DNA of 64,000 nucleotides from Pantoea agglomerans. Lineage in GTDB: Bacteria; Pseudomonadota; Gammaproteobacteria; Enterobacterales; Enterobacteriaceae. Made by a program: the position numbers and the translations under genes. The stretch covers positions 2,480,001 to 2,544,000 of the forward strand of contig NZ_CP090207.1 of the NCBI RefSeq assembly GCF_021397715.1. The letters are read 5' to 3'. Positions within the stretch are counted from its first letter, which is position 1. Every line of letters begins with the position of its first letter. Below, piece after piece: positions 1 through 8,499 of this stretch. The notes under the pieces are model-generated. The model made no database searches and was not told the DNA's origin. It saw only the letters and a program-made list of their open reading frames with translations.

Positions 1-3000
1 GCAAGGCGTGACGCATCGGCCAGCGTGGTCTGCCATTCGCACTGGTAAGCCTCCACCACCTGCTGCATCTCCTGCTCCAGGGTGGCGGCCAGACCGAGGC
101 TATCGTCGATCACCACCTGGCGGAGATAGTCGAGTCCGCCCTCCAGGTTATCCAGCCAGACGCTGGTACGCTGCAGACGATCGGCGGTACGGATATAAAA
201 CATCAGCAGTCGATCGACATAACGCAGCAAGGTGGCGTCGTCGAGATCGCTGGCGAACAGATCGGCGTGACGCGGCTTCATGCCGCCATTGCCGCAGACG
301 TAGAGGTTCCAGCCCTTGTCGGTGGCGATCACCCCGATATCTTTGCTCTGTGCTTCGGCACACTCACGGGTGCAGCCGGAGACCGCCATCTTGATCTTGT
401 GCGGGGCGCGCAGGCCCTTGTAACGATTCTCCAGCGCGATGGCGAATGCCGTCGAATCCTGTACGCCGTAGCGGCACCAGGTCGAGCCGACGCAGGACTT
501 CACGGTGCGCAGCGATTTGCCGTAGGCGTGGCCGGTTTCAAAGCCGGCATCCAGCAGCGTCTGCCAGATAGCGGGAAGCTGTTCGAGCCGCGCCCCGAAC
601 AGATCGATGCGCTGCCCGCCGGTAATTTTGGTGTAGAGATCGTAACGCGCCGCCACTTCACCAATGGCAATCAGGCCTTGCGGAGTGATCTCACCGGCTG
701 GCACGCGCGGCACCACCGAATAAGTGCCATCTTTCTGGATGTTGGCGAAGTAGCGATCGTTGGTGTCCTGCAGCGGCAGATGCGCCGGTTGCAGCAGATA
801 ATCGTTCCAGCAGGAGGCCAGTAACGAGGCCACCAGCGGTTTACACACTTCACAGCCGTGGCCTTTGCCGTGCGCCGCCAGCAGATCGTCAAAGGTTGTG
901 ATACCTTCCACCCGAATCAGGTGATAAAGCGCTTGCCGTGACCAGGGGAAGTGCTCGCAGATATCCGTCTTCACCTCGACGCCGAGGTTCGACAGCTGGT
1001 AGTCCATCACCTGTTTCACCAGCGCGGAACAACCGCCGCAGCCGGTGGCGGCTTTGGTGCAGCTTTTAATGCTGCTCATCTCACTGCAGCCACTTTTCAC
1101 CGCGGCGCAGATATCGCCTTTGCTGACGTTATGACAGGAGCAGACCTGAGCACTGTCAGGCAGCGCGGCTACGCCGGGCGCTTTGGCCGGTGCGCCCGCC
1201 AGCTGCGGCAGGATCAGACTCTCTGGCGCGGCAGGCAGCGGCAACGCATTCAGCATCATCTGCAGCAGCGTGGCGTAATCGCTGCTGTCACCCACCAGCA
1301 CGCCGCCCAGCAACCGGCTGCCGTCGGCAGAAATCACGATTTTTTTGTAAATGCCCTTTGGACCGTCCGTCCAGTGATAACTCTGGCAGCCCGGGGCCCG
1401 CCCCTGTGCATCACCAAACGAGGCCACCTCGACGCCCAGCAGCTTGAGCTTCGTGCTCATGTCTGCACCGCTGAACGCACTGGGTTCCGCCGCCAGATGG
1501 CCCGCCAGCACCCGTGCCATCTGATAGCCAGGTGCCACCAGACCAAAAATCTGCCCGTTCCACAGCGCGCATTCGCCGATGGCGTAGACCGCTTCATCGC
1601 TGGTCTGGCAACGATCGTTAATCTCAATACCGCCGCGCGGACCGAGCATCAGCCCGGCATCACGCGCCAGTTCATCACGCGGTCGGATGCCCGCCGAGAA
1701 CAGCACCAGATCGCTGTGCAGGCTGCTGCCATCGGCAAAGTGCAGCAGCACGCTGCCGTCAGCTCGGGTCTCAATCTGCTCTGTCTGTTTTGAGGTATGT
1801 ACCGTCACGCCGAGCGCCTCGATCTTCTGACGCAGCATTAACGCGCCGCCCTCATCCAGCTGCACCGCCATCAGGCGCGGCGCAAACTCCACCACGTGGG
1901 TTTCCAGCCCCAGTTGCCGCAGCGCATTCGCTGCCTCCAGACCCAGCAGCCCGCCGCCAATCACTACGCCGCGCTGACTGTGCCGGGCGCAGGCGGCAAT
2001 CGCGTCCAGATCGTCCAGCGTGCGGTAGACGAAACAGCGTGCCGCGTCGTGGCCGGGAATCGGCGGCACGAAGGCGCGTGACCCGGTGGCCAGCACCAGC
2101 CGATCCCACGCCAGCTGGTTGCCCGCGCTGTCAGTCAGGCTACGCTGCGCCCGATCAACCGACACCACCTGGCAGCCGCTGCGCAGTTCAATACCGTGCT
2201 GAGCAAAGAAATCCGCCTCCACCAGAGAGAGGTCAGCCGCCTGCTTGCCGTTGAAATAGTCCGACAAATGTACCCGGTCATAGGCTGGCTGAGACTCTTC
2301 GCCATACACCACAATCTGATAGTGCTGATGCAGTTCACGGGCGACCAATTGCTCAAGAAAATAGTGGCTGACCATGCCGTGACCGATCACGGCTAATAGA
2401 GGTTTACTCATCAGAAGGCTCTCTGCAGCCTGTGGCTGCGTTTCAGGTTGATCGGGATCGAACAGGGTCGCGAGGGTGGCGGATTCAGCGCGCTGCAGGC
2501 GGCCAAGCAGTGCGGCCCCCTGCTGGCTGTCACCAAACAGCAGCACGCCGTTGAGGCGTCCCTGTCGCAGAAAGAGACGACGATAATCGCCGGATATCGG
2601 ATCAAAACTGCTGACCGACGGCGCTTCACGGATATCCCCGGCGCTGAACAGGGAAATGCCGCTGACTTTGAGCCGCGTGCCGCCGGGCTGCGTCCGGTAA
2701 TCGGGTTCTGGCGTACCGGCCAGCTGCGCCGCCAGTACCTTCGCCTGTGCCAGACAGGGCGCCACCAGGCCAAAAGTTTCGCTCTCAATTTCACAGCACT
2801 CGCCGACGGCGTAGACACCGGGTACGGCGCTGCGTAGCTGGCGATCGACCAGAATACCGCGCTGACACGGCAGGCCCGCATCCCGCGCCACGGCCACCGC
2901 CGGTTCCACCCCAATGGCGATCACCACCTGGCTGGCCGCGCAATGGTGGCCATCGGTCAGCAGCACGCCCGCGGCAGTGATCGCCTGCACGCCGCTGTTC

Positions 3001-3602
3001 AGCGCACACCGTATGCCACGCTCGCGCAGCGCCGTCAGCAGCAGTTCGCCCGCTCTGGCATCCAACTGGCGATCGAGCAGGCAGCCTTTGTGATGAATCA
3101 GCGTCACTTCGCGTCCCTGGGCTCGCAGCGCCGCCGCCGCCTCAATACCGAGGAAACCGCCACCCAGCACCGCCACCGGACCGTGGCCCGCCAGCAGCCG
3201 CTCAACGTCACTGATGCAGCGGAAACTGCTGACCTGCGGCCGATCGATGCCTGGAATAGCTGGCAGGCGCGGCTGCGATCCGGTGGCGAACACCAGCCGG
3301 TCCCAGCCCAGCTGACGCTGGTCGGTCAGCACCGTACGGGCCGCCAGATTGACCTGCTGCACCGTTTCGCCCGCCAGCAGCGTCACGCCGTGCTGCTGAT
3401 ACCACGACGTTGCATGGATCAGGGTCTCGCTGAAGCGCATCTCACCCGCCAGCACCGGTGATAACAGCACGCGGTTGTAGTTGCCATGCGGCTCGCGGCC
3501 AATCACCGTGATGGCGTAACGCTGCGGCGCCCGTTGCAACAGGCTCTCGACCAGCTGCATCGCCGCCATGCCATTCCCTATTACCAGCAGCCGTTGCGTC
3601 AT
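1..3602 (-). CDS. nirB: Fused NasC-like FAD reductase / assimilatory nitrite reductase large subunit (3' end outside window)
   Basis: One frame stays open from the ATG at 3602 to the window edge (about 1200 residues, no stop), preceded by TGAGGA. Residues 1-397 form an FAD/NAD(P) oxidoreductase (VIGNGMAAM, GGGFLGIEAA, VYAVGECCE) like Klebsiella NasC. At Met398 (2411) a second, homologous reductase module begins (AVIGHGMVSHYFLEQ), as at the start of NirB/NasB. Then come BFD-type iron-sulfur cysteines (CSCHNVSKGD, GCGGC, GHGCEVCKP) and the sirohaem/4Fe-4S signatures CVGSTWCRYGVQDS, CTRECAEAQSKD and VCGNGGMKPRH. NirB reduces nitrite to ammonium with NAD(P)H in the cytoplasm. In Klebsiella oxytoca NasC and NasB are separate proteins; here codons run ...GAESLLMSK... 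style without a stop, so I read one polypeptide. It follows nasD by 10 bases and is probably the fourth gene of the nasFED operon. Confidence 0.9.
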   Translation of the reverse strand, partial: MTQRLLVIGNGMAAMQLVESLLQRAPQRYAITVIGREPHGNYNRVLLSPVLAGEMRFSETLIHATSWYQQHGVTLLAGETVQQVNLAARTVLTDQRQLGWDRLVFATGSQPRLPAIPGIDRPQVSSFRCISDVERLLAGHGPVAVLGGGFLGIEAAAALRAQGREVTLIHHKGCLLDRQLDARAGELLLTALRERGIRCALNSGVQAITAAGVLLTDGHHCAASQVVIAIGVEPAVAVARDAGLPCQRGILVDRQLRSAVPGVYAVGECCEIESETFGLVAPCLAQAKVLAAQLAGTPEPDYRTQPGGTRLKVSGISLFSAGDIREAPSVSSFDPISGDYRRLFLRQGRLNGVLLFGDSQQGAALLGRLQRAESATLATLFDPDQPETQPQAAESLLMSKPLLAVIGHGMVSHYFLEQLVARELHQHYQIVVYGEESQPAYDRVHLSDYFNGKQAADLSLVEADFFAQHGIELRSGCQVVSVDRAQRSLTDSAGNQLAWDRLVLATGSRAFVPPIPGHDAARCFVYRTLDDLDAIAACARHSQRGVVIGGGLLGLEAANALRQLGLETHVVEFAPRLMAVQLDEGGALMLRQKIEALGVTVHTSKQTEQIETRADGSVLLHFADGSSLHSDLVLFSAGIRPRDELARDAGLMLGPRGGIEINDRCQTSDEAVYAIGECALWNGQIFGLVAPGYQMARVLAGHLAAEPSAFSGADMSTKLKLLGVEVASFGDAQGRAPGCQSYHWTDGPKGIYKKIVISADGSRLLGGVLVGDSSDYATLLQMMLNALPLPAAPESLILPQLAGAPAKAPGVAALPDSAQVCSCHNVSKGDICAAVKSGCSEMSSIKSCTKAATGCGGCSALVKQVMDYQLSNLGVEVKTDICEHFPWSRQALYHLIRVEGITTFDDLLAAHGKGHGCEVCKPLVASLLASCWNDYLLQPAHLPLQDTNDRYFANIQKDGTYSVVPRVPAGEITPQGLIAIGEVAARYDLYTKITGGQRIDLFGARLEQLPAIWQTLLDAGFETGHAYGKSLRTVKSCVGSTWCRYGVQDSTAFAIALENRYKGLRAPHKIKMAVSGCTRECAEAQSKDIGVIATDKGWNLYVCGNGGMKPRHADLFASDLDDATLLRYVDRLLMFYIRTADRLQRTSVWLDNLEGGLDYLRQVVIDDSLGLAATLEQEMQQVVEAYQCEWQTTLADASRL

Positions 3603-3612
3603 AATGCGATCC

Positions 3613-4401
3613 TCACGCCGCCGTGGTCTGTTTTTCATACAGAAAGTGCAGCACCTGCTGGCGCAGCTGGTGATAGCGCGGCTCATCGGCCAGCGCGACG
3701 CGTGAACGCGGACGCGGCAGGTTGACCGGCAGGATCTCACCGACTCGCGCTGCTGGGCCGTTGGTCATCATCAGTACCCGATCGGACAACAGCACCGCCT
3801 CATCGACGTCATGGGTAATCAGCACGATGGTGGTGTTCAGCTCCTGCTGAATGCGCATCACGCTGTCCTGCAGGTGGGCGCGGGTCAAGGCGTCCAGCGC
3901 GCCAAACGGCTCATCCAGCAGCAGCACACGCGGCTTCATCGCCAGCGCCCGCGCGATGCCAACCCGCTGCTTCATGCCGCCGGAAATTTCACCCGGCCGC
4001 TTGTGCATCGCATGGCTCATCTGCACCCGATTCAGGTTGTGCTCAATCCAGTCCTGCATTTCCGCTTTACTCAGCCTGCCTTTAAACACCTGCTGTACCG
4101 CCAGCTCAACGTTCTGAAACGCCGTCAGCCACGGCAGCAGCGAATGGTTCTGAAACACCACCGCCCGCTCCGGCCCCGGACCGCCGATCTCACGGTTATC
4201 ACACAGCAATACGCCGCTGCTGGGCCGGCTCAGTCCGGCAATCAGGTTCAGCAGCGTCGATTTTCCGCAGCCGGAATGGCCGATCAGACTCAGGGTTTCG
4301 CCTTCGTGAATATCAAAACTGACGTTATCCAGTGCCAGGAATTCACCGCTGGCGGTATTGAAGCGCTGGCTGACCTGCTGGACGCGTATAATGTGTGTCA
4401 T
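3613..4401 (-). CDS. nasD: Nitrate ABC transporter ATP-binding protein NasD
   Basis: A 262-residue ABC ATPase energising uptake of nitrate across the inner membrane. It shows a Walker A motif (GHSGCGKST near residue 40), the family-typical VVFQNHSLLPWL Q-loop region, the signature SGGMKQRVGIARAL, and Walker B LLLDEPFGALD, followed by the switch histidine ITHDVDEA. It belongs to the NrtD/SsuB/TauB group. The neighbours (NasF-like periplasmic protein, NasE permease, nitrite reductase, NasR) favour nitrate over sulfonate. Length is normal for the family. It lies 10 bases downstream of nasE and 10 bases upstream of the reductase gene, so the genes are likely cotranscribed from the promoter before nasF. 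Confidence 0.93.
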   Translation of the reverse strand: MTHIIRVQQVSQRFNTASGEFLALDNVSFDIHEGETLSLIGHSGCGKSTLLNLIAGLSRPSSGVLLCDNREIGGPGPERAVVFQNHSLLPWLTAFQNVELAVQQVFKGRLSKAEMQDWIEHNLNRVQMSHAMHKRPGEISGGMKQRVGIARALAMKPRVLLLDEPFGALDALTRAHLQDSVMRIQQELNTTIVLITHDVDEAVLLSDRVLMMTNGPAARVGEILPVNLPRPRSRVALADEPRYHQLRQQVLHFLYEKQTTAA

Positions 4402-4411
4402 GGTGAACTCC

Positions 4412-5284
4412 TTATTTATCCCAGCTAAAACGACGTACCAGCAGCATCAGGCCCTGCTCCAGCAACAGGCCGACGCCGCCGATAATCAGGATGGCGATCA
4501 GAATGTTTTCCACGTTGAGGTTGTTCCACTCGTTCCAGATCCAGAAGCCGATACCGAGTCCGCCGGTCAGCATTTCAGCGGCGACAATCACCAGCCACGC
4601 AATGCCAATCGACAGGCGAACCCCGGTCAGCACGGCGGGCAGCACCGCCGGCAGCAGGATGCGGCGCATCACGGTCCACTCGGAAAGCTGCAGCACCCGC
4701 GCCACATTGAGGTAATCCTGCGGAATGCGTTGTACCCCTTCGGCGGTGTTGATGATCATTGGCCAGATCGAACAGATGAAAATGGTCCAGCTGGCGGCAG
4801 GCTCAGCGCGCTGAAACAGCAGCAGGCCAATCGGCAGCCAGGCCAGCGGACTGACCGGGCGCAGCAAGGCGATAATCGGATTAAACATCCGCGCCATAAA
4901 CAGAAACCGACCGAGCAGAAAACCGGCGGGAATACCCACCAGGGCGGCCAGGCCGAAGCCGATAGCGACACGCTGCAGTGACGCCAGCACGTTCCAGCCG
5001 ATACCCTGATCGTTGGGGCCATTGCTGTAGAACGGATCGGCAAACAGAATCTGCGCCGCCTGCCAGGTGGCGTACGGCGTTGGAAAAGCCGGCGCCGATA
5101 GCGCAGCGATTTGCCACACCAGCAGCAGCAACAGCATCCCACCAGCGACCGGAATAGCCCGCTGGATCAGCGGACGCAGGCGGGCCGGTCTGGCGGCGGC
5201 TTTCGGGGTAATCTGCAACGGGATCACGGTGGCACTGCTGTCGGTCTGCACCGGCTGCGCCAGGGCGCGCGCGTCAGTTTTCAT
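4412..5284 (-). CDS. nasE: Nitrate ABC transporter permease NasE
   Basis: Inner-membrane permease of the nitrate importer, 290 residues from the ATG at 5284 (MKTDARALAQPVQ), chosen because GAGAGG sits about 5 bases before it and the start falls just after the nasF stop. Several hydrophobic segments are visible, the first at about residues 45-65 (VAGGMLLLLLVWQIAALS). The binding-protein-dependent permease core includes an EAA-like loop around the SEWTVMRRILLPAVLP stretch, which contacts the ATPase NasD. Similar to NrtB/SsuC permeases; nitrate specificity is inferred from context. An upstream in-frame start would extend into nasF and is less likely. Confidence 0.92.
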   Translation of the reverse strand: MKTDARALAQPVQTDSSATVIPLQITPKAAARPARLRPLIQRAIPVAGGMLLLLLVWQIAALSAPAFPTPYATWQAAQILFADPFYSNGPNDQGIGWNVLASLQRVAIGFGLAALVGIPAGFLLGRFLFMARMFNPIIALLRPVSPLAWLPIGLLLFQRAEPAASWTIFICSIWPMIINTAEGVQRIPQDYLNVARVLQLSEWTVMRRILLPAVLPAVLTGVRLSIGIAWLVIVAAEMLTGGLGIGFWIWNEWNNLNVENILIAILIIGGVGLLLEQGLMLLVRRFSWDK

Positions 5285-5295
5285 GGCATCCTCTC

Positions 5296-6540
5296 TTAAC
5301 GTTTGATGGCGAAACTGGCGGCATAGGCGGCAGGATTGCTGCCGTCCCACACTTTGCCGTCGATGAGGGTACTGCTGCGCATCTCTGTGGCGGGCAGCGC
5401 GATCTGGCCGACCGCACTGGCGGCCTGTTTATAGATGTCGATACGATTAATCTGGCGCGCGACGGCCTGATAATCGGGATCGCGGGTCAGCAGCCCCCAG
5501 CGCTTCATCTGGGTCAGAAACCACATGCCGTCGGAGAGCCAGGGGAAACTGACGTTGCCGTCACCAAAGAAGCGCATCGGGTGCGCATCCTGCCACGACT
5601 GACCGAGCCCGTTCTGATACTGCCCCAGCATCCGTCCCTGTAACGTCTCAACTTTGGTATTGATCCAGGCGCGTCCGGCTAATACCTGAGCCGTTTCGCG
5701 GCGGTTATCGTCGGAGGCGTCAATCCAGCGGGCGGCGTCCAGTACTGCCGCCGTGAGGGCACGGGCGGTGTTGGGGTTCTCTTTGACCCACTGCGCACGG
5801 GTGCCGAGGATTTTCTCCGGATGTTCAGGCCAGATCTGCTGGCTGGTGGCGGCGGTAAAGCCGATGTTGTCGCTGATGGCACGCTGGTTCCACGGCTCAC
5901 CGACGCAGAAGCCGCTCATGTTGCCAATTTTCATGTTCATCACCATCTGTGGCGGCGGCACAACCACAGTGCGCACATCCTCAAACGGGTTGATGCCAGC
6001 ATTAGCCAGCCAGTAATAGAGCCACATGGCATGGGTGCTGGTAGGAAAGGTGTGGGCGAAGGTCAGGCTGCCTTTGGCCTGGCTCTCCACCGCCTTTTTC
6101 AGGCTGGCCGCGTCGGTCACGCCGCTGGCTTTCAGCTGGTTCGACAGGGTGATCGCCTGGCCGTTGTGGTTGAGCGTCATCAGGTTAGCCATGTCGTGTT
6201 GCGGACCGGCCACGCCGAGCTGTAACGCGTAGATCATGCCGTATAACACGTGCGCCGCATCCAGTTCACCGGAAGTCAGTTTGTCGCGCACTGCCGCCCA
6301 GCTCGCCTCTTTACTGGCCTGAAGGCTCAGGCCATATTTTTTATCGAAGCCTTTAACGGACGCCATCACCACCGGCGCGCAGTCAGTGAGCGGAATAAAG
6401 CCGACCCGGACCTCGGCTTTTTCGGGTGCATCTGATCCCGCCGCCCAGACGGCATTGCGTAATCCTGGGATAACCCAGGCCGCACCCAGCGCGGCCCCGG
6501 AAATCAGTAACTGGCGTCGTGAGACTGGCATTTTGCTCAT
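5296..6540 (-). CDS. nasF: Nitrate-binding periplasmic protein NasF (Tat-type signal)
   Basis: Substrate-binding component of the nitrate importer, 414 residues from the ATG at 6540. The immediately preceding ATG at 6543 is possible, but AGGGG lies better spaced for 6540. The N-terminus carries a twin-arginine signal (SRRQLLISGAALGAAWVIPG) ending near AVWAAG, so the mature protein should fold before export to the periplasm. The body matches the CmpA/NrtA family: VRVGFIPLTDCAPVVMA at the start, NHNGQAITLSN, and FCVGEPWNQRA in the middle. First gene of the nasFED-reductase operon; its leader (6541-6659) contains a terminator and a hairpin suited to NasR antitermination. Confidence 0.94.
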   Translation of the reverse strand: MSKMPVSRRQLLISGAALGAAWVIPGLRNAVWAAGSDAPEKAEVRVGFIPLTDCAPVVMASVKGFDKKYGLSLQASKEASWAAVRDKLTSGELDAAHVLYGMIYALQLGVAGPQHDMANLMTLNHNGQAITLSNQLKASGVTDAASLKKAVESQAKGSLTFAHTFPTSTHAMWLYYWLANAGINPFEDVRTVVVPPPQMVMNMKIGNMSGFCVGEPWNQRAISDNIGFTAATSQQIWPEHPEKILGTRAQWVKENPNTARALTAAVLDAARWIDASDDNRRETAQVLAGRAWINTKVETLQGRMLGQYQNGLGQSWQDAHPMRFFGDGNVSFPWLSDGMWFLTQMKRWGLLTRDPDYQAVARQINRIDIYKQAASAVGQIALPATEMRSSTLIDGKVWDGSNPAAYAASFAIKR

Positions 6541-6562
6541 CATATGGCCCCTGAACAGGAAT

Positions 6563-6610
6563 AAAAAAAGGCGTCCTCCGACATGCCGAAGCATGCGGAT
6601 GGACGCCTTT
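6563..6610 (-). terminator. Leader intrinsic terminator of the nasF operon (antitermination target)
   Basis: On the minus strand, AAAGGCGTCC pairs with GGACGCCTTT, with an inner CCGCATGC-TTCG-GCATG stem, followed by a T run. It lies between the predicted nasF transcription start (about 6659) and the nasF ATG, so it would stop transcription before nasF unless overridden. This is the position of the factor-independent leader terminator in the Klebsiella nasF operon, which NasR suppresses when nitrate or nitrite is present. Confidence 0.88.
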
Positions 6611-6625
6611 ATCCAAAGCACTGGC

Positions 6626-6643
6626 CCCACCGCCGTTGGCAGG
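6626..6643 (-). promoter_or_regulatory. Candidate ANTAR-binding hairpin in the nasF leader RNA
   Basis: The leader RNA can fold CCUGCC with GGUGGG around a hexaloop AACGGC, which has A at loop position 1 and G at position 4, the known requirement of ANTAR-target hairpins. It sits just 5' of the intrinsic terminator at 6563-6610. A weaker upstream partner (GACAG/UUGUU with loop UACGCA) begins at the predicted 5' end. NasR, whose gene is adjacent, carries the ANTAR domain expected to bind here. The fold was worked out by eye. Confidence 0.65.
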
Positions 6644-6669
6644 AACAATGCGTACTGTCTGTAAGGTTA

Positions 6670-6685
6670 AGCAAACAGCGTGCCA
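6670..6685 (-). promoter_or_regulatory. Sigma-54 (-24/-12) promoter of nasF
   Basis: The minus strand reads TGGCACGCTGTTTGCT, an exact match to the sigma-54 consensus TGGCACG-N4-TTGCW with correct spacing. It predicts a start near 6659 and a leader of about 120 bases. Sigma-54 dependence fits nitrogen-limitation control of nitrate assimilation. Confidence 0.88.
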
Positions 6686-6770
6686 GACTCCCTGCCCACG
6701 CGCTATCAGGCCTCCCGCCTCAGGAGTGGTGGAAAAATAACCGTTTTTGCACTCCCCTGACGCAGCGTGC

Positions 6771-6785
6771 GCACAAGCGTTGTGC
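6771..6785. promoter_or_regulatory. NtrC-type enhancer site upstream of nasF
   Basis: GCACAAGCGTTGTGC is a palindrome with the GCAC-N7-GTGC spacing of NtrC operators. It is about 110 bases upstream of the predicted sigma-54 start, a usual distance for an enhancer. A weaker half-matching element lies at about 6759-6775 (GCACTCCCC...). It falls between the nasR stop and the nasF promoter. Confidence 0.65.
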
Positions 6786-6801
6786 AGCTACCTCTTACGG
6801 G

Positions 6802-8010
6802 TTAAACGCTGAGCGTCGCGGCGACGGCCAGCACCGCTTGTGCGATCTCCACGACCTTTTTGTTCTGGTTCATGGCGCTTTTACGCAGTGCCTGCCAGGC
6901 CGCTTGTTCACTGAAACCGTGCTGCTGCATCAGCCAGTGCTTGGCCTGTTCAATGATCCGGCGCTCATCAAGTGACGCGCGCATAGCGGCCAGTTCATCA
7001 GCCTGCTGCTGCAAGCGCTGCTGCTGTTCGCCAATCAACGACAGTACCGAACGCCCAAGCTGCGGTGCCAAACCATCGCTGTCCAGCGTGGCCGCGCCGG
7101 GCAGCCAGTCGGCACCGGAAACATAAAGCGCAAAACTGCTGTTTCCCTGCGCGGGGGTCAGCGGCAATGCCGCCTGGTCAATCGCGGTGCGGCAACGCAG
7201 CATCAGGGTAGCGGAGAGACCATCTTCGACCCTTTTCATCTGATCGAGCCGCTCAGAGAGCAGTGAAAACCAGTTCAGCGCGCCAGATTCTTCGCCGGTG
7301 CCGCCGGTGCAGGCGATGCGCCGTAGCCGCTCGATATCCCGGCTGGCCTGCGCCAGCGGCTGCCACTGGGTACAAGCTTCAGCATCGGCAAACTGGCTAA
7401 AGGTGGTGAAGCTCTGCTCCTGGGCGGCAATCAGCGCCACCATCTGGCTGCGCTGGTCGGCAGTGAACTGCCCGGCCGCAAAGCCAGCGGACCCAATGGC
7501 GCGCTCCTGTCCGGCCAGCTCTTTGCCCTGCATAAAGCTGAATAGTGCTATCAGGGCTCGGGAAATATCGGGATGGCTGGCAGTGTCTGCCGCTTCAAAG
7601 ACCAGATTGAGTAAGGTGCGGATCACCTGATTAAACGCCGCCATTGCCGTTACCTGAGTCAGCGTTTCTTCAGCGATCTGCTGTCGTAGCGCGGGCAGCT
7701 CGCTCAGCGCCTGCAACGCGGCGGCAATCAGGTGACAGAAGCGGCTGTAGCCCGGCTGCGCCACGGCGGGCGGTAGCGCCTGATAAAAGTGCTGCAGGCA
7801 GGCGCTGACATCCTGCTGACGGGCGAGCCGCTCAGTGCTAAACAGCCGCCCATGAGAACAGATCCAGATATTACTGGCCCCGCGTTCCCGCTGCAGCTGG
7901 TGAACCAGCTCACTGACCGCAGTAATCAGTTGTCCGGTCTGGAGTAGCCGTTGCAGGCTGGCAATATCGCTTTCCCGTGATGCACGTAGCCAGGTCAGGG
8001 CGTCTCTCAT
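6802..8010 (-). CDS. nasR: Nitrate/nitrite-responsive antiterminator NasR (NIT-ANTAR)
   Basis: A 402-residue cytoplasmic regulator. Residues about 35-285 match the nitrate/nitrite-sensing NIT domain, including the early QLQRERGASNIWI stretch. The C-terminal 60-70 residues form an ANTAR RNA-binding domain (SLDERRIIEQAKHWLMQQHG, then ALRKSAM). When nitrate or nitrite binds, NasR is expected to bind the nasF leader hairpin and prevent termination. The ATG at 8010 is preceded by GAGGTGA. The gene is upstream of nasF in the same direction with its own sigma-54 promoter candidate. Length and domain order match the Klebsiella protein. Confidence 0.93.
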   Translation of the reverse strand: MRDALTWLRASRESDIASLQRLLQTGQLITAVSELVHQLQRERGASNIWICSHGRLFSTERLARQQDVSACLQHFYQALPPAVAQPGYSRFCHLIAAALQALSELPALRQQIAEETLTQVTAMAAFNQVIRTLLNLVFEAADTASHPDISRALIALFSFMQGKELAGQERAIGSAGFAAGQFTADQRSQMVALIAAQEQSFTTFSQFADAEACTQWQPLAQASRDIERLRRIACTGGTGEESGALNWFSLLSERLDQMKRVEDGLSATLMLRCRTAIDQAALPLTPAQGNSSFALYVSGADWLPGAATLDSDGLAPQLGRSVLSLIGEQQQRLQQQADELAAMRASLDERRIIEQAKHWLMQQHGFSEQAAWQALRKSAMNQNKKVVEIAQAVLAVAATLSV

Positions 8011-8043
8011 TGCTCACCTCTCATCGCCATAAAACACTTTTTA

Positions 8044-8059
8044 AGCAAAAGCCGTGCCG
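8044..8059 (-). promoter_or_regulatory. Sigma-54 (-24/-12) promoter candidate of nasR
   Basis: The minus strand reads CGGCACGGCTTTTGCT, which keeps GGCACG-N4-TTGCT with the same spacing as the nasF element and one mismatch at the first base. The predicted start (about 8033) leaves a 23-base leader containing the nasR Shine-Dalgarno sequence. I found no clean NtrC palindrome just upstream. Confidence 0.65.
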
Positions 8060-8499
8060 CTTTCGGCGCATAAGCGGGATGAGACGGACCCGGAAATTCC
8101 GATTTTAATAAGATTATTAAGGCAAACGGATAAAATTTTCTGGTAATAAGTGATTAGAAAAACTTAATAGTTTCCAATTGAATTCAATGCATGGCAAGAT
8201 GCGCGGCAACATTCACAACCGGTTTGCGGTCGCGATAATTCAGTTCGCTTTAACTATTGTAAAGCATGGCGCTTTTCCTGCGCCCTGGCTTAGCGGTAAC
8301 GCGCCCGCTATCACGCATCGGCAGCCGGTGCAATGGTTTGAATTCTCAAAAGTCTTAGGTAGACTGAACGCAGTACTATCCCGATGTAATCTGACCTTTT
8401 TTTGAATGTCAGAACGTTGGCCCACTGCGGTGCCAATGTCGGCCTTCCCCTGCGTCGGGCCAGGCAATATGCAGATACTTTGATGAGATCACGAGGAAC
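8060..8499. other. Intergenic region between nasR and the T6SS-like signalling operon
   Basis: A 440-base gap between divergent genes. About 8100-8170 is AT-rich and could carry upstream activator sites or the promoter of the rightward operon. I see no gene with a ribosome site here, no RNA gene, and no convincing sigma-70 promoter for 8500. Confidence 0.5.

Noticed and set aside
2411-2914. A 167-codon minus-strand open frame inside the reductase gene
   Set aside because: It is out of frame with the reductase, which shows clear motifs on both sides; its protein is Arg/Trp-rich with no family look, so it is a shadow frame.
6657-6688. GTCTG/CAGAC inverted repeat near the nasF leader considered as the NasR hairpin
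   Set aside because: It spans the sigma-54 promoter and lies mostly upstream of the predicted transcription start, so it would not be in the RNA; the hairpin at 6626-6643 fits better.
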